From Phoronis australis (Eukaryota; Phoronida; Phoronidae), in contig NMRA01000024.1 of the NCBI GenBank assembly GCA_002633005.1, positions 387,803-451,802 of the forward strand: a DNA stretch of 64,000 nt, written 5' to 3'. The position numbers were made by a program, and so were the translations under genes. The notes beneath the pieces were generated by a model. It was not told the DNA's origin. It ran no database searches and saw only the letters and a list, made by a program, of their open reading frames with translations. Positions 46,596 through 56,164 of this stretch are shown piece after piece (the first letter of the stretch is position 1; every line of letters starts with the position of its first letter).

Positions 46596-48476
46596 CACCA
46601 CCCTATCCGCTTTACACTACAACGAGGGGGAAAGATCTCTTGTGGTGGGGCCCCTATTTTGTCTCTTAAACTGTAGCTTGGAGGATAATGCTGGCTTTGT
46701 CTAAGATTGACTCAACAAAAACCTAACTGAGTTATTTGTAGTGTTTTTGTTCGATGTTAGTTTGAGAGCAGTTTCCAATCCTAAATTTTAGTCGTTATCG
46801 ATAATCATACAATTTATGAATCTGAATAAATTAAAAACTGTTGAAGAACTTTGGAACTATTGTTAGTGCTCTATTTCCTGTACCTTTTTATCAAAGATAG
46901 TAACTACTCTCGTATTATAGCTTAGACGGTCGTAGGGATGTTATTGCGAAGGTGACGCTGGACTGTTTTGTGGGGGCGAAATATTGCTATTTATGGCATT
47001 GTGATTGTAGCTTTATAAGTAGCCTAAACAACCCCATAAAGATGCGAGTGATCTACTCTCTACAAGTTTATGGCATAATGATGAAAATTAATACTAATAG
47101 GCAGAAAATTTTTATCCTCTTTAGCAGGTATGTTAGCAGTGGTGTTCTTTTTATTAATAACCTAATGTTTGAAAAAAAAATAAGTTTCACTCACTTATCG
47201 AATTTAAAAAGAAATTGAATATACCTACACACTTTTTGGAATAATGTTCTCTGATTGAGTGCATTAGAAAAATACCATTACAAATGAAGTTAAGATGTAT
47301 GGACCAACACTACCTCTTAATATCCGTAATTTTTTTAACTTCACGTCAGTAAAATGGTGTATGAACGCAAGTTTGACTATCACCCAAAAAGATTTCAAGA
47401 AGAAGGTTAAACTTTTAAATTGGTGACTGGAAGAAATGTATTCATTGTCTTTTAAAACCACTTTCGATTTCAAGTTATGTACACTGCAGTTTAAAGTATT
47501 ACACAGAATACTTGCAACGAATTCTTTTCTTAAAAAGTTAATTTCGTGGACTCTGGTGTATGTACTTTCTGCCGGTCAAAAACTGAAACAGTAGATCACA
47601 TCGTTTTCAAATGCGATAATATAAAAATATTGATAAAAGACGCAGTTGGGCGTTGTCTGTAAAAGGAGTTAAATTGACTATTGACAAAAAACAACGATTT
47701 ATGGCTTGCCCATAAGTAACGAAAACAAAGTTTTAAATTAGACTCTGTTGCAATTAAAATATTATATTTACGTGTCTGAGTGTAAACAGTTTCTGTCATT
47801 TTCTTAAGACATTAGAAAGAGAACTTTATATTCAAGGAAGAATTTTATTAAATCATGGTAATTTAGACGAATACCAGGCACTCTGGAGTTAGTGGCTAAC
47901 CATAACTTTTTCCTGACAACATCCTAGCTAAAGTGGGTGGGTATATTGAGGGGGCAGGTGCGCTCTTGTGTGTGTGGTTGTGTGTGTGATGAGAATGGGA
48001 AAAGCTTGTATTTTTGTCCTTCATGTCTTTGTATATACGTTCTTCATACCAATAAGAATAAAAAATGACGTGAACACGATGAATTTGTTTCATGGGGAAT
48101 TATGGAATTTTAACTCAGGCAACATTTCTCCGTTGTCTGTTGTGATAACTCGATTTTTGTGCTTCAGATGATAGTTCACATACGTTGTAACTGTGTTATA
48201 TAATTAAGCAAGATCTTTCCTTCTTAAGTTGTTTATTTGCCTGTTGTGTTTTGACAGTGTACTTTAATATAGATTTATAACACTGGAAAAGAATAGTGTT
48301 TTTATGAAGCGCCATCTCGCGAAATTAAAACTTTATTCTAGTAAAACTATATGCAAACTCATCAATATCTGTGGTTATTGATGGTGTCAGTGGAAAGGAA
48401 ATAGAAATGTATTCTCAAACATTTAAAAGACCTATAGATTTGCAAATCTTGAAGCGGCCTGGAAATATAGATGACA
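46596..48476. other. Gene-free stretch
   Basis: No gene recognised. Contains TG-rich microsatellite GTGTGTGTGGTTGTGTGTG (47968-47987). The frame at 46952-47218 is AT-driven and unassigned. Confidence 0.4.
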
Positions 48477-48600
48477 AGCATTTTAAGTCTGGTCTTCACG
48501 CAACCTGTTGGTCACTGTGACCTAATGAATAAAAGTTTGAAAAGATTTCTGCCCCCGACCTTGATGTGGTCAACAGGTGGCGTGCATACCAGACTTAAAA
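48477..48600. repeat. SINE-derived fold-back
   Basis: ATTTTAAGTCTGG at the left is complemented by CCAGACTTAAAAT at the right. The arms carry the 3' part of SINE family 1 (ACCTGTTGGTCAC versus GTCAACAGGTGGCG) in opposite orientations. The left copy also includes the AAAAGATTTC body. Confidence 0.6.
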
Positions 48601-48718
48601 TGTTTGTGATCTATATTTCCACTCCGGTCCAAAATTTACAAATATATATAAACACACACGAGTTTATGGCCGGGGCGGGATGCCCACTGCTAAGTCTGAT
48701 TGGATTTTTGTGTTTGGC

Positions 48719-48871
48719 TCGTGGTCTAGATGGCTGAGTGACTAGAGCCGGCGTCTGCACGATTAGCAGAGGGTCGTGGGTTCGATTTCCAGTCGAGGGC
48801 AGAAACCTTTTCAGACTACTGTTTATTAGGTCATGTGATGTGGCCAACAGGTGGCGGGCAGATCGTACTAA
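48719..48871 (+). mobile_element. tRNA-derived SINE (family 1), second copy
   Basis: Head with A-box-like TAGATGGCTGAGTGA and B box GGTTCGATTTCC, followed by GCAGAAACCTTTTCAGAC, TTTATTAGGTCATGTGATG and TGGCCAACAGGTGGCG. Same layout as 32594-32748. Confidence 0.75.
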
Positions 48872-49740
48872 TGTTTGTGATTGAAAAGATATTGCATTAC
48901 GCACAACGATGTCACTATTCATTTTTCAAAAAGTGACAGAAGATATAACACGTACACTACTAGAGCATGCTTTTCTAACGTAATAAGACTATGAAATGGT
49001 TTGGCTCATCAGATTCATACGAAAATTGGTCCGTCTAAAACGCGATTGACAACCCTTTCCGAAAAGTAAAACAATCTCCTAACGCGAATGGGCAGTTAGA
49101 ACGCAAATGTAACTTCTGTTCCTAAGACTAAATGATTTACGCTATTTCAATGTCTTCCGGCAAATGCCAAAATAATAGTTCAGATGAATGCACAACGAAA
49201 TCTGGCTTCCCATGCACGTGTGCGAATTTTTTTATTGAAGAATCAGCAGTTATGTTGGTGGCCACCACAGTCTGTTGTCAGTATTTAATGGTCAGGCACA
49301 TCCACTGAGATAAAGAACATTTCAAATATTTTCTATACTGGCAAAATCTCATCTGCAGAAAATTCGCATAAACAAGAACGTGCTCAGTTGCGCCTTTATT
49401 TGATCGTAGACGAACACTTTGATGTACCAAAATGGAAAGGGAAACGTGATGTCTGCACTTACCAACTAGAGGCAAACGACTAGACTGGTCCAGGTATGAA
49501 AAGAGCTTGTCAACTGGTGATAAGGTTGGAAAGTGTAAGCTAAGTAATGCGTAACGCATACGGAAACTCGTGTTTTGGTTCACAAATATGTGCACTGGTC
49601 TAATCCGTTTCCAGACGGCCGAATCACCAGAATACAGCCACTATTAAAACGCGCTTGTCAGGTTAACTCTCCGTGTGTACACTTTTACAGAGTATAAATA
49701 TGTAAATCTTAAACCGGCGTCAAAATCGCAAACATTTTTC
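48872..49740. other. Gene-free stretch
   Basis: Nothing recognised; the minus frame at 49278-49595 is unassigned. Confidence 0.35.
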
Positions 49741-49866
49741 AGTCTGGTTTGCACGCCACCTTTTGGCCACATCTCGTGACCTAGTGAATATAAGTCTGAA
49801 GATTTCTGGTAGGTGTAGAAATCTTTTCAGACTTCATTAGGTTACGGGATGTGACCAACAGGTGAC
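49741..49866. repeat. SINE-derived fold-back with ~50-65 bp arms
   Basis: Left arm 49741-49806 reads as the minus strand of the family 1 SINE body (GCCACCTTTTGGCCACATC, CGTGACCTAGTGAATATAAG). After an 11-base spacer the right arm 49818-49866 reads as the plus strand (AAATCTTTTCAGACTTC, GTGACCAACAGGTGAC). Transcribed, it would form a long imperfect hairpin. Confidence 0.65.
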
Positions 49867-51398
49867 GTTTTGATAAGGTTTAAAATTACTTTACACAATG
49901 TGTTGTGAACTTCCCTTGATTCGCAATACTCAGACTTCAAACGCTGACAAGAGGACTTTATCCAAGGCCGATACGGGACGTTTTCCAGTTCTACTTGGAG
50001 TAGACTAAAAACAAATATCACTTGGATATCCAAATAACTTTTGTCGCAAATATCTTCCAAATACAAAGTGTGATTTTAGTTCTTAGCTTTGAAAATTAAG
50101 TCATTTATTGAATGACTCTCTTTACAAACTCGAACTTCACCTGAACACGATGCGAAGGTAAACTTTCCATTTAGATGTCAAAATTGAGAATACATTAGGT
50201 CAACAAAATTTTGAAACTGAGCTAGTTCCTGAGTTTTCTCGTCCTCTTTTGTGTGACTCTCATTGTTGTTTCTACTGAACTCAAAACTAAGGAAGACCTT
50301 GGATCTTTTGTAAGCAAACATTAATTTACAAATGATCGATAACAACCACTTCAAGTTTTTTTGTTTAAGTAAGATTTCAGTTAAAATTCTAAGCTCGTCT
50401 TTAGTAACAACGAAACCTTCTACTCTGACAATGAGTAAGAGTATTAAATGCAAAAATGACAGAACACCTGGGTACACTATGCCTCAAAGAAAAACAAGCG
50501 TTCTTCAGCACGAATAATTTTCCAATGCAGACTTCAACTAAATTTCAACTGACTTTAACACACCGTGCCTGAGTATAATGTTCTGGAACGTTTCACCAAT
50601 TCAAGCACATACTAGAACTTTCCGGAACCTGTCCAACCAGTTTATGGTTCTATTTTAATAACTGACATACTGGAATATTGTAGAATAGTCTATAATATTC
50701 TAATGTAAACAAACATCATCACTGACCTTACCTCATGGTCAAGTCAATCAAGCGCAACCCACCTGCTTGTAAACAAACACAACAACAACTAATTAAACTA
50801 AGACCAGTGTCAGTCTACTCCTGATAGAATGAGTATCGGTATCAAATTGGTATTTTGGTATAAGAAGTAAAATAGTAGCGGTATTGAGTTGGCAGCGTAT
50901 AGGAAACGAAAGAATAGTTGTGGGGTTGTCAGAAGTACATAAAAAGGCGATATTTTAGTCCACTGAGCCTTTGTGACCTCAGTTTGACGTCACGAGTGCA
51001 GTTCTTCAGTTACGAGAGGCGGTTTTAGAAGAGCGCATAGTCGTTTTCCAGTGCTACGTGGTGTCCTCTAGAGGTGACGCTGTGGCATAGGGTAAAACTT
51101 TGTTTGTCAACATTAGCGCGTTATCCTACTTGTATCCGGTCAGATTATATCCATACGTGAGCTTCATGCGGTATTTTCAGACGAACGAAGCATGACGTTA
51201 TCTTATGATATTGTGCATAACTTGAAAAGCCACGCCAGGCGACCACTTCTGCTTTTGATAGCTTTCCATGCATTCCTTTCTAGCTAACTGTCTTTTTCGC
51301 TGAACTATTTTTGAGCGGACTTACGAATAGTCGGTGAGCTGTCTTAGTCGTGAACAAGAGGTCTCATCACCTGGTTGATGACTGTCTTATTAGTTTTG
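49867..51398. other. Gene-free stretch
   Basis: No gene recognised. The minus frame at 50178-50477 and its plus shadow have no known similarity. Confidence 0.35.
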
Positions 51399-52010
51399 TA
51401 TCCAGCCTCTATAGTATTAGAGTCTGGTGAACATGCCTGACATCTGGTTCTCCATTGGTCAATCAAGGATGAGGTCAACTGGTGTACTAAACCACCTGAA
51501 CAGAAACAGTCTTTAGCGACCTTGAGTGGCGTAACTTGAGTAATAATACAGATGATAAACGCGGGATGTGATCACCGTGCGCACTGCCCACGATGTCACT
51601 GGAGAAGAAGACTTTCACGCAGTGCTCCCGTTTACACTACAACTGTGCTTCTATTTCCGTATCTCATCAAAGTTATCCAATAAGAAGAGCGTGCAATTGA
51701 AATCATTGAGCAGCAACTGAGTAAAATGTCTAATAAGTACAGAAAATGGGAGAAATAAGAAAAACTTTGAAATATCGTTGCTGATCAAATCTTGTTTTCG
51801 ACAGTTCACCCTTCTGTAATTCTCCATGATAGCAAGTATGACAAGGCTGACTAGAATTCAAGATGGCTGTACCGCCGGGAACTAGTTTTATTTGTGAACA
51901 CCCAAGCTCCTTAAGCTAACAATAATAGCACAAGTACACATGTATTAATCACTACTGTTACAGCAAGTAAGCAGCATATGTTAACAGAAACAACGTTAGA
52001 TTTAAACTGG

Positions 52011-52052
52011 CTTGACATGTTTCGGCCTTTATTAAAACGCCATCCTCAGAAG
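52011..52052 (-). ncRNA. Possible hammerhead ribozyme in the Penelope-like tail, copy A
   Basis: On the minus strand, downstream of the endonuclease frame, the order is CTT, CTGAGGA, a short hairpin (T then GGC, A/T-rich loop, GCC), GAAA, CATGTC, AAG. CUGANGA plus GAAA are the two conserved core strings of the hammerhead; CUU/AAG would form stem I, GGC/GCC stem II and C-A/U-G a minimal stem III, with GUC as cleavage triplet. Hammerheads with minimal stem III are known in Penelope-like terminal repeats. Stem II has a bulged U next to the core and stem I is only 3 bp, so activity is uncertain. Confidence 0.4.
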
Positions 52053-52152
52053 AAAAAACAGTGGCTACTTTGCTAGGCCCAACAACAAGTAATGAGATAC
52101 AGACTCAGTCAGTTACAGGGGAGTAACAATAAACTAGACTATCAATGAATTT

Positions 52153-52401
52153 TCAGTTCCTTTTTTTGTTTCTGCTCATAACAATGATTGGAGCTCTGCG
52201 ATGAATATTAATATGTGAACTTCTGTCAGAATTTAGATGTGCCTTGGTGCGGGTTTTCAAATGGCGAACAGTTTCGCCAAAATAACTGGAGCCACATCCA
52301 GCACAGCTAAATTTGAACATTACGCTGGACCGTGGACCCATAGTAGCTTTGACCTTAGGCAAAGTAAATTGAATCGGAACATCTGAAAGATGTTGTTCCA
52401 A
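52153..52401 (-). pseudogene. Penelope-like retroelement GIY-YIG endonuclease fragment, copy A
   Basis: The frame contains FKFSCAGCGSSYFGETVRHL and KTRTKAHL, the pattern of the C-terminal GIY-YIG endonuclease of Penelope-like elements: a CxxC pair, then Y-x-G-E-T-x-R-H-L, then an R-x-x-A/E-H helix. The frame has no ATG (it opens at TTG after an in-frame stop), there is no reverse transcriptase upstream, and the C-terminus is cut short, so it is a 5'-truncated, dead copy. Relative to copy B an extra T shifts the frame near the end (MSRNKKRN). Confidence 0.75.
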
Positions 52402-52678
52402 AGCTAAGCCAACTTTTTGACGTTAGTTTCTGGAGTTACTAGTAAGGCGCATTGCGTGGGTGAGCTTACGCCCCTTCGGTCACTTTATGACTGGCGCATT
52501 CTGTTAATATCTGTTGGTTTTACTTATGTTAAAAGAAATAATTCAAGTTCTGATGTAAAGCTGTCGACAGTCTAGTGCGGGTAGAGAGGCTCCTAGCATT
52601 GTGATTTGTTGAACAGTATCAAATTAGTAGCTACTTTTTGATTTGATACGTGTTGGTCTAAGAAAGTACGCACAAATG

Positions 52679-52848
52679 TCACCCACGGAAATCATCATAC
52701 AAAGACAGATTTTCTCCTGAAGCCAAAAGAGTTTCTAATCTCCCTCTCACTTGTAATAAATGCGCCATGCGTTCATAGCCAGTTGCTTGAAGTCGCTTGA
52801 GGTCAAAGATCACATTTTCCATATAAGGGAAATCTGCTACGTCTATGT
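52679..52848 (-). CDS. Unidentified open frame next to the Penelope-like remnant, copy A (cut by N)
   Basis: Encodes DFPYMENVIFDLKRLQATGY, ERMAHLLQVRGRLETLLASG and ENLSLYDDFRG. The apparent N-terminal part beyond 52849 belongs to the other contig and should be ignored. See copy B. Confidence 0.3.
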
Positions 52849-53456
52849 NTATCCAGACTCTAGAGTCTGGTGAACATGCCTGACATCTGCTTCTCCATTG
52901 GTCAGTCAAGGATGAGGTCAACTGGTGTACTAAACCACATAAACAGAAAGATTCTTTAGCGACCTTGAGTGACGTAACTTGAGTAATAATACAGATGCTA
53001 AACGCGGGATGTGATCACCGTGCGCACTGCCCACGATGTCAGTGGAGAAGAAGACTTTCACGCAGTGTTTGTTCCCCGTTTACACTACAACTGTGCTTCT
53101 ATTTCCGTATCTCATCAAAGTTATCCAAAAAGAAGAGCGTGTAATTGAAATCATTGGGCAGCAATTGAGTAAAATGTCTAATAAGTACAGAAAATGGGAG
53201 AAATAAGAAAAATTTTGAAATATTGTTGCTGATCAAATCTCGTTTTCGACAGTTCACCCTTCTGTAATTCTCCATGATAGCAAGTATGACAAGGCTGACT
53301 AGAATTCAAGATGGCTGTACCGCCGGGAACTAGTTTTATTTGTGAACACAAGCTCCTTAAGCTAACAATAATAGCACAAGTACACATGTATTAATCACTA
53401 CTGTTACAGCAAGTAAGCAGCATATGTGAACAGAAACAACGTTAGATTTAAACTGG

Positions 53457-53498
53457 CTTGACATGTTTCGGCCTTTATTAAAACGCCATCCTCAGAAG
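53457..53498 (-). ncRNA. Possible hammerhead ribozyme in the Penelope-like tail, copy B
   Basis: Identical to the copy A motif at 52011-52052 over all core and stem positions, inside the second copy of the duplicated block. Confidence 0.4.
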
Positions 53499-53579
53499 AA
53501 AAAACAGTGGCCACTTTGCTAGGCCCAACAACAAGTAATGAGATACAGACTCAGTCAGTTACAGGGGAGTAACAATAAA

Positions 53580-53846
53580 CTAGACTATCAATGAATTTTC
53601 AGTTCCTTTGTTGTTTCTGCTCATAACAATGATTGGAGCTCTGCGATGAATATTAATATGTGAACTTCTGTCAGAATTTAGATGTGCCTTGGTGCGGGTT
53701 TTCAAATGGCGAACAGTTTCGCCAAAATAACTGGAGCCACATCCAGCACAGCTAAATTTGAACATTACGCTGGACCGTGGACCCATAGTAGCTTTGACCT
53801 TAGGCAAAGTAAATTGAATCGGAACATCTGAAAGATGTTGTTCCAA
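53580..53846 (-). pseudogene. Penelope-like retroelement GIY-YIG endonuclease fragment, copy B
   Basis: As copy A, without the extra T, ending SRNNKGTENSLIV and a stop. Reverse transcriptase motifs are absent from the adjoining sequence on the minus strand. Confidence 0.75.
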
Positions 53847-54123
53847 AGCTAAGCCAACTTTTTGACGTTAGTTTCTGGAGTTACTAGTAAGGCGCATTGC
53901 GTGGGTGAGCTTACGCCCCTTCGGTCACTTTATGACTGGCGCATTCTGTTAATATCTGTTGGTTTTACTTATGTTAAAAGAAATAATTCAAGTTCTGGTG
54001 TAAAGCTGTCGACAGTCTAGTGCGGGTAGAGAGGCTCCTAGCATTGTGATTTGTTGAACAGTATCAAATTAGTAGCTACTTTTTGATTTGATACGTGTTG
54101 GTCTAAGAAAGTACGCACAAATG

Positions 54124-54306
54124 TCACCCACGGAAATCATCATACAAAGACAGATTTTCTCCTGAAGCCAAAAGAGTTTCTAATCTCCCTCTCACTTGTA
54201 ATAAATGCGCCATGCGTTCATAGCCAGTTGCTTGAAGTCGCTTGAGGTCAAAGATCACATTTTCCATATAAGGGAAATCTGCTACGTCTATGTTTTGCAT
54301 TTCCAA
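54124..54306 (-). CDS. Unidentified open frame, copy B
   Basis: A 60-codon frame, probably helical and well balanced in composition (ENVIFDLKRLQATGYERMAH, LLQVRGRLETLLASGENLSL). The open frame is kept in both copies of the block. A possible acceptor (GACGTAGCAG) lies within it and a weak donor near its end, so it may be an exon of a gene or part of the transposon's body. Not recognised. Confidence 0.3.
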   Translation of the reverse strand: MEMQNIDVADFPYMENVIFDLKRLQATGYERMAHLLQVRGRLETLLASGENLSLYDDFRG

Positions 54307-54559
54307 ACAAGGAGAAGTGCTTTGCCTTGCGGGAGAAAAATCGACGAAGAGGCGAGCAGTTTACAGATTGTTTTAAAACTTTGAAACCAAAAAATGTTTT
54401 GATATCAACTGAAATAAAAAAATACGAACAAACCCTTAAAATACCTGGTGAGCAAGTTGAATTCTATTTCAGTGGTCGAGAACTACATTCAACATTGCAC
54501 TTTAGTCTGTTTATCGCGTTCCAGGCCTCTTTCATACGCTGCAGGTTACACGAGTGACA

Positions 54560-54800
54560 ATTAGCACTGCCAGCACAGCGCGTACTAGTTGCAACTGCGG
54601 GTGTTCAAGGTTCGATTCCGCGCTGAGCTGGCTGATCTCACTGAGAAAATCACTGTTCCCGCCGATGTCCCAGCCCGGCTATCCCGCTCAGTGATCGGGC
54701 TGTGTAACAGAATTCCTGACGACAACTGAGACTAGCCCTACCCCGGCGATTTATTTCGAAAAAGTCGGGTTACTCGTCTCAAGACAAGACTTGACTTGGC
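54560..54800 (+). mobile_element. SINE-like element (second family)
   Basis: TTAGCACTGCCAGCACAGC with B box GGTTCGATTCC at 54609-54619, followed by a structured body (TCACTGAGAAAATCACTG, CCCGCTCAGTGATCGGG). Different from family 1. Limits are approximate. Confidence 0.45.
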
Positions 54801-55342
54801 ACCCTCCACTTTCTAAAAAGACTTTGAAACACTGGCCTGAACACGTTAATTTTATAACTACAATATGTTTTTAAATTCATTCTGAGCACGCCAAGGCCAT
54901 AAATTGCCAAATGTTACGTAAGGTTACGCTATTGATTTTCATTCGTCTACGTCACAATGAAAATCCTTATATGGTATTTTTTCAGACCCATATTCAGTAC
55001 AGTCATTTCCGTAATTCATTCTTCGGTCTGTGCCGTGGTGACGCAATACGCGACAAGGCTACCTCACTTATTATTTTACAAGTCTACGTTTCACTTGTTA
55101 AATCGTATTTTTCATATAATGCTAAAGTATTGCTGAAATGACAAAAATACGTTCAAGAAATGTTTAAATGTACCACTCCTTAATAAATCACTCTTTTTCA
55201 CAATTAGATTGAGAAACGAAAGCAGCTCGTCAGCATCGGGGCGTTCATGTGACAAGGATCCTATGTGATTCATCTGAATGCAAGCAATCCAATGAGAAGG
55301 ACCGCTGCCTAACTTGTGACACCAAGTGAAACTCGAGTTTCC

Positions 55343-55636
55343 CATTTCACGGGTGAGAAACAACATGACTGCCGGTCCTCTAAATCGGACTGACTCACCC
55401 AAAACAGGACCTCCGGGGATCATGACCGCCGGACAATATGCGGCGGTTTCAATCCCCAGCGGTCATGTTCAGTGCCCGGCGATCCGGCTGTTTTGTGGTG
55501 GGGCGGTCATGTTTTTAGGTGCGTCAGTCCCATTTTCTGGTGCGACGGTCCCATATGATCTCCGGAGGTCCTGTTTTGGGTGAGGCGGTCCGATTTAAGA
55601 GGACCGGCGGTCATGTTGTTTCTCACCCGTGCATTT
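55343..55636. mobile_element. 284-bp inverted-repeat transposon with 5-bp target-site duplication
   Basis: The element proper is 55348-55631. Its ~70-bp terminal inverted repeats start CACGGGTGAGAAACAACATG and differ at only about five positions. CATTT flanks it on both sides (55343-55347, 55632-55636). The interior is GC-rich with repeated GGCGGTC and GGTCATG words. CAC termini with 5-bp duplications recall Transib-type elements, but the first seven bases are not the Transib/RAG heptamer, so the superfamily is open. No coding capacity; the frames across it are by-products. Confidence 0.8.
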
Positions 55637-55996
55637 GCGCGGCGCGAAGACCTCAGTGCTGGAGAAAACTTATCATGAAATCAAGCGCCATCTATCGTGG
55701 GAGCCTTTCCGGCAAACGTTACCGATAAAAACAAGGTTGACCTTTTCGCGATCTGGGTTCATTGAACGTCTACATATATTGTGTGTTCATACAGTTGGTC
55801 TCAACGTATGAATATTGCCGTCTAGTTACTGGGCTCGTCACAGGCTAATTGTCAGTGGTCTGTGTCTTTTTATTGGAGGTGAAACTGATAAGCTATCATA
55901 AAAGACATCTGGCAGCGTCTGCCCTCAGCAGTCTCCAAACCCTACAAGGAACACTCTCGTGCCAGTTGACGGGAATTCGTCGGTCACTTCGAAGCA

Positions 55997-56164
55997 ATGG
56001 CAGGGGGGCTTAGTAAAGAATTCAGGTCGCTCAAAGGCGAACTGTTGAGAGATGGAAAATTATTTGAAGACGACGAATTTCCAGCTGTCATGCGTTCCAT
56101 TTACCCGTCGGGGAAGCCAGCAGACATGCCACGAATTACGTGGGCCCGCCCCGGGGTAAGTATT
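55997..56164 (+). CDS. Calpain exon 1
   Basis: Fifty-six codons ending phase 0 at donor GTAAGT. Starts MAGGLSKEF, includes [15 protein letters not shown] and RITWARPG, the usual calpain N-terminal anchor. Confidence 0.9.

Larger units (their letters stand above)
51399..52848 (-). repeat. 1.45 kb duplicated block with Penelope-like remnant, copy A
   Basis: Matches 52850-54292 with a few per cent differences and several indels. Ends at the base before a single N (52849), and copy B begins directly after it. Interpreted as overlapping allelic contigs. Confidence 0.9.
52850..54292 (-). repeat. 1.45 kb duplicated block with Penelope-like remnant, copy B
   Basis: Second copy of 51399-52848, continuing into unique sequence after 54292. 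See the GIY-YIG and ribozyme entries for content. Confidence 0.9.

Noticed and set aside
55326-55728. Frames with repeated GTDSPKTGPPG-like peptides
   Set aside because: They are translations of the 284-bp inverted-repeat transposon.
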